A stretch of DNA of 64,000 nucleotides from Corallium rubrum (taxonomy: Eukaryota; Cnidaria; Anthozoa; Scleralcyonacea; Coralliidae). The DNA lies in contig CAXIUP010000007.1 in assembly GCA_964035015.1 (NCBI GenBank), forward strand, positions 709,501-773,500, read 5' to 3'. The notes beneath the pieces were generated by a model, which had not been told where the DNA came from, did no database searches, and worked only from the letters and a program-made list of their open reading frames with translations. Positions 1 to 11,666 of the stretch are shown here, piece after piece; within the stretch, counting starts at the first letter, position 1, and every line of letters begins with the position of its first letter. A program made the translations under genes and the position numbers.

Positions 1-92
1 TTTAATTTAATTTAATTTAATTTAATTTAATTTAATTTAATTTAATTTAATTTAATTTAATGTAATTTAATTTAATGTAATTTAATTTAATG
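1..92. repeat. (TTTAA)n pentanucleotide microsatellite
   Basis: A near-perfect TTTAA pentamer array fills the left edge of the window, with a few TGTAA variants towards its right end. It probably continues beyond the window. Confidence 0.95.
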
Positions 93-810
93 AATTTGTC
101 ACAGTAGTATACAATTATATAATAAATGATTACAATGATATCACAATAAATACAAATAACTAACAAGATACAATAAAAAAAGCGGAAAACCCCCCAAAAA
201 ACCCAAAACTGAATGTGACAGAAGAAAGGACAGGACTCACGTCCCAACTGATACCCAACCCCTTAATTCTATAATAATGATAATGTGAACAATATAAAGA
301 ATTAAACATAACTATAACTTAACACGCAACTATTTTAAGACTTGAACTAGTGAACTAAGGCATAATTTGAGACAAAGTTGCAACTCATTAAGTGTATCCA
401 GGAGGGATGTATAGGTAGATAATTTAGTACGGTACATTTTATGAAGACTAGACTTAAATAAAGAAACTGTTTCACAGGTTTTCAGATGATGTGGAAGAGT
501 CAGTGTTCCACAGTTCGGCTGACCTAATAAAAGGAGATTTCCTAAAGTAATCCTGCTTGTGTTTTATAATTAGATTAAAGTTGTTATCATCATAATTACG
601 TAATTTGTAACCTTTTCAAAAGTGTATAAATAATTGGTAATGTTAATAGAAATAAGTCTTTTCCTCGATTTGAATACTAGTAGTATTAAATCAGAGATCT
701 CTCTACGAAATTCTAGTGGAAGGAAATTTGTTTTGACCAATCTGGCAGTGTGAGATAAGTCCTGGGGATAGTTCAGAATAAATTTAGTTGCCCGCCGTTG
801 AACATTTTCA
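93..810. other. No gene seen; AT-rich
   Basis: No ORF with a recognisable product, no clear inverted repeat and no array were seen here. All six frames are heavily interrupted. Confidence 0.6.
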
Positions 811-812
811 AT

Positions 813-1008
813 TAGTATAAATACACAGGTGATTATAGAAAATCACGCGCTCTGCTTGGTCGAGCTACTTCGGATTAATTCTCGATAATCACCTACAGCG
901 TTTATTCAAAATGGCCGCCAGCCAAAGTTGTCAATGCGACAGACAAGGAAATTAACAATTTTAAAGAAAATGCTCTTCCTAAAAGTACGAAAATGTGTAT
1001 TTATACTA
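813..1008. mobile_element. Palindromic MITE with 15-bp perfect ends
   Basis: TAGTATAAATACACA at 813-827 is perfectly mirrored by TGTGTATTTATACTA at 994-1008. The interior has no ORF. The size and structure fit a non-autonomous DNA transposon (MITE). No target duplication was identified, so the superfamily is unknown. Confidence 0.6.
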
Positions 1009-1009
1009 A

Positions 1010-1114
1010 AACAATTATTCCCCTCAGGCTCAGTGAATATCGGTGAATAATAACCTCGACTTCGTCTCGGTTATTATACACCGATATTCACCTCGCCTTC
1101 GGCGCATAATTGTT
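1010..1114. mobile_element. Short foldback MITE
   Basis: A roughly 105-bp imperfect palindrome begins ACAATTAT and ends ATAATTGT. Both arms contain a GTGAATATCGGTG-type motif. A related palindrome lies at 1478-1595, so this is a local MITE family rather than a chance hairpin. Confidence 0.6.
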
Positions 1115-1140
1115 AATTAATGAGCGATGTTTGATGGTGT

Positions 1141-1446
1141 ATGGTGACCACAAGTTACTGGTATACTCGAACTTGGGTCTCACAAAAGCGCCTACACAAA
1201 TGGAGTCTTGACTGGGCAATGGAATTCAACACTTCCAAATGTAAATTTCTATACATTTCAAGGAAGAAAACATCAAATGAAGTGCCATACTATAGTTTAG
1301 CTGGTCAGTCGTTAGAATGTGTTCCGTATATTACTGATCTTGGTATCACAGTGTCCAGTGATCTATCTTGGTCAAGACACATATCAAAATCACAATGTTG
1401 CCAAAGCCAACAGGTCACTTGGTCTGATCAAAAGGCTCTGCAGTGA
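1141..1446 (+). pseudogene. LINE reverse-transcriptase fragment
   Basis: The open frame reads a stretch typical of the region just after the RT palm in jockey/CR1-type non-LTR retrotransposons: a W-x-M-x-F-N-x-x-K-C motif (WAMEFNTSKCKFLYISRK), then DLGITVSSDLSWSRHI. The F/YADD catalytic box and everything upstream are absent, as are the 3' domains. It is a short 5'- and 3'-truncated relic between two MITEs. The family assignment below the level of LINE is uncertain. Confidence 0.65.
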
Positions 1447-1477
1447 CCACATCGATTCAAGCACTAGAAATTAAACT

Positions 1478-1595
1478 ATATAACAATTAGTCACCGAAGT
1501 CGAGGTGACTATCGGTGAATATAGTGTCGAGGTGACTATCGGTGAATATACACCGATAGTCACCGAAACTGAGGTGACTAATTGTTTAGTATAAT
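1478..1595. mobile_element. Foldback MITE with repeated GAGGTGACTATCGGTGAAT
   Basis: The two arms run from AACTATATAACAATTAG to CTAATTGTTTAGTATAATT. The left arm contains a tandem GAGGTGACTATCGGTGAAT unit. The palindrome could fold almost end to end. It is a relative of the 1010-1114 copy. Confidence 0.65.
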
Positions 1596-1603
1596 TTCAG
1601 AGG

Positions 1604-2310
1604 TTGATAAAAAAACCAATAACGTTGAAACAAAAACTTTTAAACAACTGCTTTCATTTTAGCAGTGGTGATTCTATTTATTCACAGACGATGTTAGCAA
1701 GCCACAGTCTTTGTCAGTAAATAATTTCAAAAAAGAGGAAACAACACCTTACTTTGGCACTGAACTTATTCAAATATATGCTAAAAAGACTTTTATTCTA
1801 GTGTTTTGGGTTCTGTGATACGGCTTTTTTGCACTTAATTCGTGTTCAATATGTTCTTCACTCATGACGAAGTTTTCGAAAACATCGCTACGACCAAAAC
1901 CTAGCCAAAACATACAAAAAATACAAAGAATTATAGAAAATATACTTCCTTACCTTTATAAAGTTTTGTTTTTACGATATTTGATATGCACAACATCTCA
2001 GTGATAAATGTTTTCACTATTATGCTCTTTTGTTTGTCTCAAAAACTGTAGACCCCATTTTGAAAAAAAAATCAACAGTTCAATGAATCAACAATTCTAA
2101 AACCTCATACTTCAAAATGACAACTCCGAGGGGGAAACTGAAACGAGTAAAGTCAATGCAGTGTTGAATAAGTACCAGTCTCTTTTCCAAAACTACTTTT
2201 GAAGAACAATTTCTTGTGATGCAATAGTCACCGCGCTAAGCGGTGACTATTACCTCAGATTCACCGCTGAGCGGACCAATCAGAAAGCTGGAAAGCCTCT
2301 TTTCCACTAT
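1604..2310. other. No gene seen
   Basis: A degenerate AT-rich stretch. No coding or structured feature could be supported. Confidence 0.5.
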
Positions 2311-2319
2311 GAAATTATA

Positions 2320-3265
2320 CTAATGTACTATATATATGCGGTGATGTTTTGGTTCACATTGTTTGACTTCATGGTTTCTTTTGATATTTTAAACATAGTT
2401 CTAACTTGGTAAAAATAAATTATTCAAAATTTCAGGCCATTTGATACATTTTTTCCCCATCATTTCCTAAAATGGGGTATTTCCGGCCTAAAGGCGTTAT
2501 ATATGGAGTATATAAACTGCATATCACGGAGTGTGTATATGTTAGTTAACATTGTCTGACTTTATCAGTTTATGTTTTTTATGATGCTTTAACCATAGTT
2601 CTAACTTGATACTTGGTAATTGTGTTCCAAATTTGTACCATGTAAACGGCAAGTCTAAAATCTGAAGGGAGACTAATTAGTTTCCCTTTCCACGTAGGGG
2701 AGACCAAATAGTCTCCATGAATAATGCCTCCCAGTTCACCTTGTTTGAAGCTTTGACTTCGTAAAAGTAGACTTTTATCTGAAAATTTTACTTTGACTCA
2801 TTCCTTCTATCTTTTTCCAAAAATGGAGTATTTTTGGTCTAAAGGTACGTGTTATATATAGAGAGTATAAACTGCATATATAGGGTGATGTTTTGGTTCA
2901 CATTGTTTGACTTCATGGTTTCTTTTGATATTTTTACCATAGTTTAAACTTGGTAAAATTAAATTTATTTCAAAATTTCAGACTATTTGACAGATTTCCT
3001 CCATCATTTCTCAAAATGGGGTATTTTCTCCCCATCATTTTTTAAAATAGGGTATTTTCGGCCTAAAGGTGTTATATAGGGAGTGTAAACTGCATATCAC
3101 GGGGTGTGTATATGTTAGTTGACATTGTCTGACTTTATCAGTTTATGATTTTTTTATGATACTTTAACAATAGTTCTAACTTGGTACTTGGTAACTGTGT
3201 TCCAAACTTGTACCATGTAAACGGCAAGTCTGAAATCTGAAGGGAGAGTAATTAGTCTCCCTTTG
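2320..3265. repeat. Two tandem copies of an interspersed repeat
   Basis: Two copies (about 2320-2700 and 2840-3265) of a 400-bp sequence share the landmarks GGTTCACATTGTTTGACTTC, AAAATGGGGTATTT, ACTGCATATCACGG and GTACCATGTAAACGGCAAG. Further copies lie at 19750-20660 and a fragment at 10140-10250. No coding potential or terminal inverted repeats were found. It may be the non-coding part of a larger retroelement. Confidence 0.75.
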
Positions 3266-3592
3266 ACACCTATACGCAGGGGCGGCGCGACCGGGGGTAG
3301 GGGATATTTACCAAAACAATTTTTGGGAAGAAGTGCCCTTTTTGCATGTGCAGTGTGCACTGACTTTTTACCCAATCCGCGGAGATTGGGTAAAATGTCT
3401 GCGCGCATCAAGAGTCGTTTCGACCCCTTCAAAGGAGTCGTTTTTGTGACCCCAGGACGACACCATCGAAGGAATCGTTTTGACTCCTTCAAAGCCTACT
3501 CTTCCGAAGAGTCATTTGTACTCCTTTGAAGGAGTCATTTTTGCGGATACTGGTTGCTAAACCATATCCGCTATGTCATGAGCGCGGTTGTA

Positions 3593-3593
3593 T

Positions 3594-3625
<32 letters not shown>

Positions 3626-3654
3626 TTGTTTGTTTGTTTGTGTGTGTGTGTGTA
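3593..3654. repeat. (TG)n microsatellite
   Basis: A TG dinucleotide tract interrupted by a short (TTTG) block. Apparent ORFs across it are artefacts of the repeat. Confidence 0.95.
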
Positions 3655-3960
3655 CGAATGTTTTCGTCAATCACGTGATCAACGCAAACGACCAATAGCG
3701 GATCCAAATCAGCATACTTCAGAAGTCTTATTTGTTTATGAACGTGTACCAGAACAATGAATGGAAGATAGAAAGTTGAGTTTTGTTTCAGGTAATGAAC
3801 ATTTGCGCGCTATCACAAGACGCCAAGAAATATATGACAAGTCTACAGCTGACAGTGGGCTACTGGTCTGTGGGTATAAATTTGAACGGTTTTGAGAATT
3901 TTTGCGGATTGTCTGATTTCGAAACAATATGTATTTCAGTATTTTAATACATTTTTATGT

Positions 3961-4144
3961 ACATGTATGTATGTATGTATGTATGTATGTATGTATGTAT
4001 GTATGTATGTATGTATGTATGTATGTATGTATGTATGTATGTATGTATGTATGTATGTGTGTATGTATGTATGTATGTATGTATGTATGTATGTATGTCT
4101 GTATGTATGTATGTATGTATGTATGTATGTATGTATGTATGTAC
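3961..4144. repeat. (ATGT)n tetranucleotide microsatellite
   Basis: About 45 units of TATG/ATGT with two single-base variants. It creates long YVCM-type open frames on the plus strand that are not genes. Confidence 0.97.
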
Positions 4145-4339
4145 TGTTGTTTTATACTATTAATACATGCAATACTTTCTCGCGTTCATCTCAGCATCAC
4201 GTAATCAAACCATACAAGGTGATTATACTCTAATAATTCCAGAACGCGTTTCGACTTTGTCGCCTAAACGACAAGCTTTCCAAGGACGAAGAAACAGTGT
4301 CAGCGCTTGTTTGGCTTCGGATTAAAGATCTTTCTGAAA

Positions 4340-4860
4340 TCTGAATGCCCTTTTAACTATTAATGTTTGAAGTGTTTACGTGTTTGGCGCTCGGTCAAGA
4401 TGTTTTAGCTATAGGTTTACACCCAGAGATCCACCGTGCTTGGCACTGTTTATGTTACATGTAGACGTATTCAATACTTATTCAAAAAACGCGTTGAACA
4501 TTGATTTATTGAGACGCATCAATGCATGTTACCAGAGTCTAAAACATAGACATATAAAACATAAAAATATCATATTCTTTAACAATGCGATTACCGTACG
4601 CGTTTCCTGTTTTTGCCGATTTACCACAGATTGGAGTTAATCGTTAGAAATTAACGATTATTGTTATTTCTATAGGTGAGACGTAAGAGTACATGTTGAA
4701 GGGTGTAGTCAATTTATAACGTTTTTGCTCAGACAAGAGTGTTAAACAGTTCGAATCAATATTTCTGAAACCTGAATAGCCTTTGAATTAATGTTTGAAG
4801 TGTTAACATGATAAGCGCTGGACCGAGAGGTTTAACTATAATTCACAAGCAGAAATTTTC
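4340..4860. repeat. Dispersed repeat, copies also at 9250-9600
   Basis: Landmarks such as AATGTTTGAAGTGTT, TTACATGTAGACGTAT, ACTTATTCAAAAA and GTTACCAGAGTCTAA recur in the same order and orientation at 9290-9500. A third partial copy is at 4740-4850. The copies flank the transposons between 4.9 and 9.2 kb. No coding potential was seen. Confidence 0.65.
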
Positions 4861-4895
4861 AGGCTGTTCTTTGCGCCAGCTCTAATGCTTTAATT

Positions 4896-5715
4896 GGAGT
4901 AGCTAATGGTCGTGGTCTTGGTTAAAATGTGGGTCGTGGGTAAAATGTCGTTGGTCGTGATTTTTTCCAAACGGACACGGCGTTTCCGCGGACTTATTTA
5001 AATGCAATTACTAATATTTCGAAAACTATAGCTCAAAACAACACAAAATTTACCGAGAATGGTCGTAAACGCCGTGTGCGTTTACAATATATTGCTCTGC
5101 ATGACGTTCATTCATACGCTTTACAATAATTTTCACGCACATTTGTTTGCAAGGGCAGAATTAAGTACATAGTCAGAATACTTTTCTTCGTAAAGTTTGT
5201 GAAGTTCTAGGCGAAACGTTCCAAAATATCAGCTTTCGATTAAACAAGTTTCAGAGTCAATTCGCTCACTCAGGTGGTTGGTTCTATAATAGCATGGAAA
5301 CGCGGGTGTCAAATTTAACTCACCCGTGACCCGTCGATATCTCCGTAAATGCGCATGCAGTAGCGATTGTGATTCACCTTTAAATTATTTAGTATAATCA
5401 TATTCCTTTTACTATTGATGTTGATAATACTTCTGATTGTAATACCCACACTGGAAGCCTTGAACTTTCACAATATTTAATATTATCGATTACTCTTGAC
5501 AATGCAATCACCTAATTCGCCAAGTTTGTGCAAAATCCACTTCCTTCGAATAGCTATTCAATTTATTCAACTTCAATAATACATTTATTTCATTCTATAA
5601 TTTATTCACAATTTTTGGGAAAAATCACGACCCACGACTTTTTATCCACGACCCACGACCCACGACCCACGACCCACGACCCACGACCCACGACCCACGA
5701 CCATTAGCTACTCCC
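4896..5715. mobile_element. 820-bp non-autonomous DNA transposon, 10-bp TSD
   Basis: The element starts GGAGTAGCTAATGGTCGTGG and ends with the inverted form (CGACCATTAGCTACTCC plus one C). It is flanked by identical 10-bp direct repeats TGCTTTAATT at 4886-4895 and 5716-5725. The inner side of the right end is an array of CCACGAC units, and the left end has GGGTCGTGG units in inverted orientation. No transposase is encoded. A 9-11 bp duplication is known for Mutator-like elements, so a MULE relative is plausible but unproven. Confidence 0.8.
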
Positions 5716-6257
5716 TGCTTTAATTCGAATACAGTAAAAACCCGCGAGTAAGAACCTGCATTTCAGTTGCAAGTTAGCCTAAACAGGTTCTTGCATAAAT
5801 GGTATTTAGCAGAAATTTAGGCTATTTATGTTATTAAAATAGATTCTTATTTTCCAAACAAAAATTATATTGTGTCTTATAGAATTTAGTGGTATTCAGC
5901 TTATTTCTTATACAAGATATGCATATCAAGTAGTTTTTACATATAATATGATAAAGTGAAGTCTTTTGGCAGCATAACATACTTACAGGTATTGTAATTC
6001 CTAGTCTAATTACAGGCACTTTGATCCGACAAAGTATTAAATCCTTATATGCAACTTATTTAATCCAAACAAAACTGCTTAGCACTATAAAACCTCAACA
6101 TTTTAAACTATGGTTGATTAAATTGGTCATTCAAACAATATCTATACTTTTACTTCTCTTACTGGGAATCTGCTATAACAGCAGAGTGAAAAAATGTCAA
6201 GATTTCCCACCACACCCGTCTGATACTAAACAATTATGTATATGGATGTCAAAAATT

Positions 6258-7892
6258 TCAGAGGATACAACTAGAACTTATAGCCTTCAAGTCCTTGTGG
6301 TTGACTAGGTCATCATCGGTGCCATCTACAGTAATAAGGCATCCTGTTCTCTGAAATAGTTTCTTAAAAAAAATCCTGTCTTTTGTTAGCTCCTCCCATG
6401 CTGCAGCTGTCCACTTTGTCATCAGAATTCTCCGACTTTTAGCAGTGAGCTTATCATGCCACAATTCCAAATTGTCCTCCTCCTCAAGCCATTTGTCCAT
6501 TTCCTCTCTAATTTTTGTTTTCAACATTTTACCACACCCAGCATCTATGGGTTGAACTTTGTCTGTGTGGTTAAGGTTACTTTCTCTTCCTTGGATTTTC
6601 CAACACCTGGCACTAAGCTTTTTGTAACCCACTGATGGTAACTTCACTGTCCATGCATGCACACTGTTGAAAGTAAATGTCTACCCCCTTGTCGTACATT
6701 TCTTTCTCTTCACGAGAGACATTTCCCTTCCCTCTGAAGACAATTGCAGGCTTCACTTTCTGCATCCCTTCAGCACGAATACACAGTTGTAGAGTCGCTT
6801 GTCTCTTGTCCAAGCCACTTGAGGGCTGAGATACCCAGACTTGTTTACTTCCTTGGATTTCATATGTTTTATCTTGATCAATAACAAAAGGGAGGGGGAC
6901 TTGGTCAATATTGTATCTGTTCTGGGGTAACCTGTAACCACCGCCAATACTTTGCATCCATTACAGCACCACTTCTTTGTCTTATTGTCTTGAGAGCCTT
7001 TCTCAAATTCCCGTGGAAACGTTGAAATGACTCTCTTCCATCATTGGCTGAAGATTTCTTTTTGTTTGACCTTCTTCTGAATGCAATGTTGTGACGCTTT
7101 TTGAATCGCTGAAACCAGTTGTCACTTGCTTTGAAATTGTCGGCCTGCTCTTTGCCATAACATGCTTCAATCTTTTCCTTCATTTTCTTTTTCAGCCAAA
7201 GCTTAGAAACTTTGCAACCTTTAGCTCTCCGAAGCTTGAATTCCACAACAACGCGCTCAGCAGCCAATGGATATTTCTCTGTCTTTACTTTCCCAGTAAC
7301 AAGTTGTCTTCTTTGTCTTGTAGGCTTTGCTGCACCTTTATTTCTATTGTGCTTGTTAAGATTTAGTTCCCCAAGCATCTTATTCCTATTCGTGTTCCAC
7401 TTAACAACTAGTGACTTGCTAACACCTCTTTTCTCTGCAACTTTTTTCCAAATCTTTCTTGTCTTGAGTTCTTTCATTGTATCCAGAAGCTCAAGGGTTT
7501 TTATTTTGAAATCAATAGTGTAAGATTTCCTCTGATCTCTGCCCCGTCGCTTGTTAGGCTTGTTGTTGGCATTATTCTCAAAGTTTAGGCTTGCTTGAGT
7601 CACATTGCCTCTCTTCCCGAGTATTCTGGGTAGTATTTACATCGCTATTGCTGGATATAAACGTAGTTTCTGTGCTGTTGTTGCTCTGTTTCAAGTCATG
7701 GAAGGGATATTTAAAACGCACGTGGGTTTCGAGGTACTTGTTAGCCGCGAACGATTCATTACAAATCCCACACTTGACTTGCTTGTCAGGCAACTTAACG
7801 GACTTTGGTAGTGCTGCTGAAACATCAAACTGCCTGCCACTTCTTGTTTCAACCACCTTCTTGAAACCACAAGCAAATAAAGTACGATTCAT
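6258..7892 (-). pseudogene. Pogo/CENP-B-type DDE transposase, broken
   Basis: Reading 5' to 3' on the minus strand, four overlapping frames cover the protein. The first (7892 down to 7578) has a C2H2-like finger (CGICNESFAANKYLETH). The second (7603-6905) has two basic helix-turn-helix regions of the CENP-B/pogo kind (KTLELLDTM...RGVSKSLVVKW, then DNWFQRFKKRHNIAFRRRS). The third (about 6940-6613) contains YNIDQVPLPFV with the first catalytic Asp and the VKPAIVFRGKG strand. The fourth (6662-6258) contains VQPIDAG, the third catalytic position, and a FQRTGCLITVDGTDD tail. The frame changes between these blocks, and the segment that should carry the second Asp between about 6640 and 6590 looks deleted. 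It cleaves and joins DNA at TA sites in active relatives. Confidence 0.85.
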
Positions 7893-8182
7893 TTCACCAA
7901 GCTTGACATTCGTCTCCACGATGACAGATTAACGTTTGCATGTGTCAGCATGTTATTTGATCTCACGTGTAGTTTGTTTACCAGATCGTTTCCGGTTTAT
8001 AGCTGAAGCAGACAGGAAATGACGCAGACTTTGGTTCAGTCAATACAAGTGGTCAGCGATGTTATGAAACAATACGCCATCTTGTAGACTTGAGGGAAAT
8101 ACAGTTGTATGTGTTCTCGTCTTTTCAAGGGTTTCTCGCAAAAATATCGTAAAGTTTGATCGACGACAATTTTGAAAATATA

Positions 8183-8613
8183 ATGGCCGATGAATATGAG
8201 GTTTATGTAGAGTCAAGTGTCCGTGGTTATCACGCATACTTCAAAGATGCGAGTGTTTGTGTTGGCGAAGTGATGCGATGTGAAATCGAAGAGAACAATG
8301 ACCATGATAAGTATGCTGTTACTGTGAGAAATGAATGCGGACAAATGGTCGGTCATGTCCCTATCGAGCTTTCGAAACTGTTTAGCAAGTTTCTCCATGA
8401 TTATGGTGAAGTGGAGGCCGAGTGTATCGGCAATCGTTATAATGCAGGCCAGGGTATCCTGTAACCTTAACTTCAGTGGTGAGGGGGAAAGGACTTGAAA
8501 TTCCTGTGGACGTCAAGCTTACCGGAAGTTATCAGTATCTGACCAAGCTTTTGAGAAAGTTGAACCGGATAGAAGGTCTAAACATCAATGACATCAAGAA
8601 ATGCAAATTGTAA
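8183..8613 (+). CDS. HIRAN-domain protein (transposon-borne, one frameshift)
   Basis: The frame from the ATG at 8183 reads a HIRAN-type domain: VESSVRGYHAYF, then VGEVMRCEIEENNDHDKYAVTV and GQMVGHVPIELSKLFSKFL. The pattern of R-G-Y-H, N-D-x-D-x-Y-A-V and V-G-H-[VL]-P is characteristic. A single-base frame change near 8455 is followed by GLEIPVDVKLTG and a lysine-rich end at 8613. HIRAN domains bind DNA 3' ends in HLTF-type helicases, while stand-alone HIRAN proteins are common and uncharacterised in cnidarians. It lies wholly inside the pogo-like element, divergent from the transposase, so it is probably cargo or an accessory factor. An upstream TTG at 8156 was not used as the start. Confidence 0.75.
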
Positions 8614-9060
8614 CTTTATATAGTCAGCAAATACTGCTTATGGCTATTATTGGTGCTGTTTACTGTATTGGATCCAATTTATGTGGTACAGTGGGAACTT
8701 TATTTTACTGCAAGGGACACCCTTCCAACAATGAGAATATAGATTTCATGTTACTGTATGGGATGTAACCCAAATGTTTTCCATAGTGTATGCGTCTGGT
8801 TCAAATGTTCATCATTCTTCAGACAGGTTTCTACAGACTCTCGGATGTGTAGCCATGGATATTAAAACAATATCCATATCAGTATTTATCTACAGTATTT
8901 ATGTATAATTGCAACATTAACAGGTCTTTTTTTTGTTTTCAACATTTGCATTTACATTTTAATTGTTGTGATAAGGTACCAAGGTACCTGTGTCGCCAAT
9001 GACAATCCAAAATGCTGATCTAACTTATCTTACAATTTCTATACAAATTTTGGAAAATAA
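8614..9060. other. Non-coding interior of pogo-like element
   Basis: No ORF was seen. This is the 3' flank of the HIRAN ORF up to the subterminal AAGAACCTG repeats. Confidence 0.5.
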
Positions 9061-9249
9061 GAACCTGTTTCAAATTTTAGGCTAAACAGGTTCTTATATA
9101 GAGAAGGTATAACTGGCAAATTTTAGCCTAACAGGTTCTTAAAAACTAGGTTCTTACTCGCGGGTTTTTACTGTATACGTATGGCATGATCACACACTTA
9201 TTGTGTTGAGTTCTAACATTACACTTGAGCGAAATTAAAGCGATATAAG

Positions 9250-9600
9250 TATTCTACTTTTTAATGCGATTATAGGGACCGCGTTTCATGTTTTAACTAA
9301 TGTTTCAAGTGTACTGTTGACATGTTAGGCCCTTGGCCAAGATGTCTTAGCTATATTTCTGATTGTCTGTATATATACGCAGAAAGATATCAACTGTACT
9401 TGGTACTGCTTGAGTTACATGTAGGCGTATAAAATACTTATTCAAAAAGCGCGTTGATCATTGTTGAGACAAATCAATTCATGTGTTACCAGAGTCTAAC
9501 GTAGTAAAGATTAGAACGAAAGCGATATATTATCACATTCTTTTAACAATGCGATTAGCGATCGGGTTTCCTGTGTTTCCGAATTTACCTATAAAATTGT
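9250..9600. repeat. Second copy of the 4340-4860 dispersed repeat
   Basis: It shares ordered blocks with 4340-4660 (TTACATGTAGGCGTAT, ACTTATTCAAAAAGCGCGTTGA, TTACCAGAGTCTAA, AACAATGCGATTA). A degenerate G-rich TTAGGG-like tract follows at 9611-9672. Confidence 0.6.
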
Positions 9601-10239
9601 CATTTTAAGATTAAAGTTAAGATTAGGGTTGGGGCTGGGCTTGGGTTAGGGATTGGGTTGGAGTTTAAGTAAGGGCTAGAATTAAGCATTATTGTTAAGT
9701 AATTAAGGGCATTTAAAAATTAATAATTATTGTCGATTCTAGATGATACGTGAGAGCATATGCTGATATGTCGCAAGGTTATCAAGCATTTTCAGCATGT
9801 TTTAGTGAACAATTTACGTTGTTCAATCATTATCTGTAGGCCAAATAAACACCAGTATCCGCATGTACGCATTGCGGACCTATTTTTACCTTTTCAAGGG
9901 TAGTTTAAAAACTCTTTAGGAGAGTTATTTTGACTCTTGCGCAGCGTCAATTCTACTTTCTCAAAAGTGCCCTCAAAGTGCAGGAAATGCCATTTCAGAG
10001 ACCCTAGATTCAAAAGTTTTCCGGGGGAGTATGCCCTCAAATCCCCCTAGAAATGCGGTCACTAAATCGGAAAGGGCCCCCGAAGTTATCAATCCCACGG
10101 GCCCCCAGATGCCCAGTTGCGCCACTGATAATTTTCTTGATATTTTAAATAATGTTTTAACTTGGTAAAAGTAGACTTATCCGAAAATTTTAGACAATTT
10201 GACTCATTCCTTCCATCTTTTCCAAAAATGGGGTATTTT

Positions 10240-11350
10240 TGGAACATTAAACAACAGTTAAGGAGAACAACAGTTAAGGAGAACGATCGCTCAGAATTAC
10301 CAAACACAGCGAAAACTGGACTCACAACTATCATTTCAAGTACCTCAACAATTATCCGACAATATCAATCTTCAGAAATACTTGGTCTACAACACTTCTT
10401 GTAAGTTCTACGGGGAAAGACTTAAGAAGAAATTCCACAATCTCTCACGAAGCAAGAACCTCATAGACCCAACAACGCTAGAAGAGCCCAATTCAGCACC
10501 TACAGATAAGAAAAAAACTAGTAAGAGATTTAACCAACGAATTGGACCTAGACGAAATCAAACTACTTTCCAAAGGTCCCAAATTCAGTCTGTCAAACGA
10601 AGTAAACAATAACACTCTCACCGAGCTCAACGTCAACTTTTGCAGATTAGCGAATTGCTTACGCTGGAGAGAAGCCCATCTAGAGAACGACTAACAAGAA
10701 CAAGTGATCCCAGCAGCATATCCACAATCTAAACATATTTCCAAATCGGGTAGCAATACAAACCTAGAACCAACACTAAAGAGATTACACCACGAATTTC
10801 AACATGTGATAAACTCCATCAAACCCAGAGCCTAGTGTTCGAATTTAACACGGACAGAGAAACAGACAATTACATTAAAATCCTTTTTGGAAAAGAGAAA
10901 CATTTTCCATTTGGAAAAGAGAAACACAACGTTTACTTACCGAGTGACAAAGGCACTGAATTTTGCGTTATCGATCAGCCAAGGTATGATGTATCGGCGA
11001 AGCACCATCTAAGTGACCCAACAACATACCGTAGAATCGCACGAATGTCGGCTATAACCATTGAAGGCAAAATCAACAAAGTATGGAAAGAAATTTGCCA
11101 CAGGAGACATATTCCTCGACATATTCCTAGGTTACAGCAGGGCATCAAGATTAGACCCATTGTCTCGAACAGTAATGAACCACCACACGCCTTTCCTGGT
11201 TGTTATCTAATATACTCAAGCCTATGCTAAAAGACATCCCAGCCCATCTGGAAAGCAGCCTATAATTGGCCAACAATATTCAGATGAGAGACAGCGCGAC
11301 AAGTATAGAAACAGACCACACTCAAATTTCCTGAGGAAAGTGTGAACAAA
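10240..11350 (+). mobile_element. Penelope-like element fragment, RT N-terminal part
   Basis: Several short plus-strand frames in order resemble the N-terminal region and RT fingers of a PLE: a basic stretch ending near LSKGPKFSLSNEVN, then VYLPSDKGTEFCVI, a D-P-T-T-Y-R motif, and IKIRPIVSNSNEP. The YxDD palm and the GIY-YIG endonuclease are not present nearby. It is an old, broken fragment with several breaks. A fragment of the 2.3/19.7-kb repeat family abuts it on the left. Confidence 0.65.
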
Positions 11351-11666
11351 AAAGGACTATATTTTGAATGATATCGAAACATGAACAGAATAGAGATCTT
11401 TTTACAATTGCAATTTCATATACACGGCTTGAGAGAAAAGAGCAGGACCGCGATAGGAGTTTGGGGAGTATGCTTAGTTGAAGTATTTAACGACAAACAT
11501 GAATTTTATGCTAAGGAATAAATAGCGAAAAGCCTGTATACGTTTCAAGTTGGCCCCTGGCCCTTCAATATTATAAGTTTATACATAATGCAATTACTAA
11601 TTGGTTAAAATGCATACATTGGGCGAAAATAAATCAAATCAAGAAAACTTACCTTGGCCAGCACGT

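Larger units (their letters stand above)
5732..9173. mobile_element. Pogo-like Tc1/mariner transposon, TA target
   Basis: The terminal inverted repeat CAGTAAAAACCCGCGAGTAA (5732) is mirrored at the right end (up to 9173), and TA dinucleotides flank both sides (5730-5731, 9174-9175). Inside each end are repeated AAGAACCTG/CAGGTTCTT motifs, about two at the left and four at the right, likely transposase-binding sites. It encodes a pogo-type transposase on the minus strand and a HIRAN-domain ORF on the plus strand, divergently arranged around 7.9-8.2 kb. The transposase is broken, so this copy should be inactive unless helped in trans. It sits 16 bp from the neighbouring 820-bp element. Confidence 0.9.

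Noticed and set aside
3961-4144. Open frames of VCMY repeats
   Set aside because: These are translations of the ATGT microsatellite.
9611-9672. TTAGGG-like tract suggesting an interstitial telomere repeat
   Set aside because: Only a few imperfect GGGTT/TTAGGG pieces occur, without a regular six-base period.
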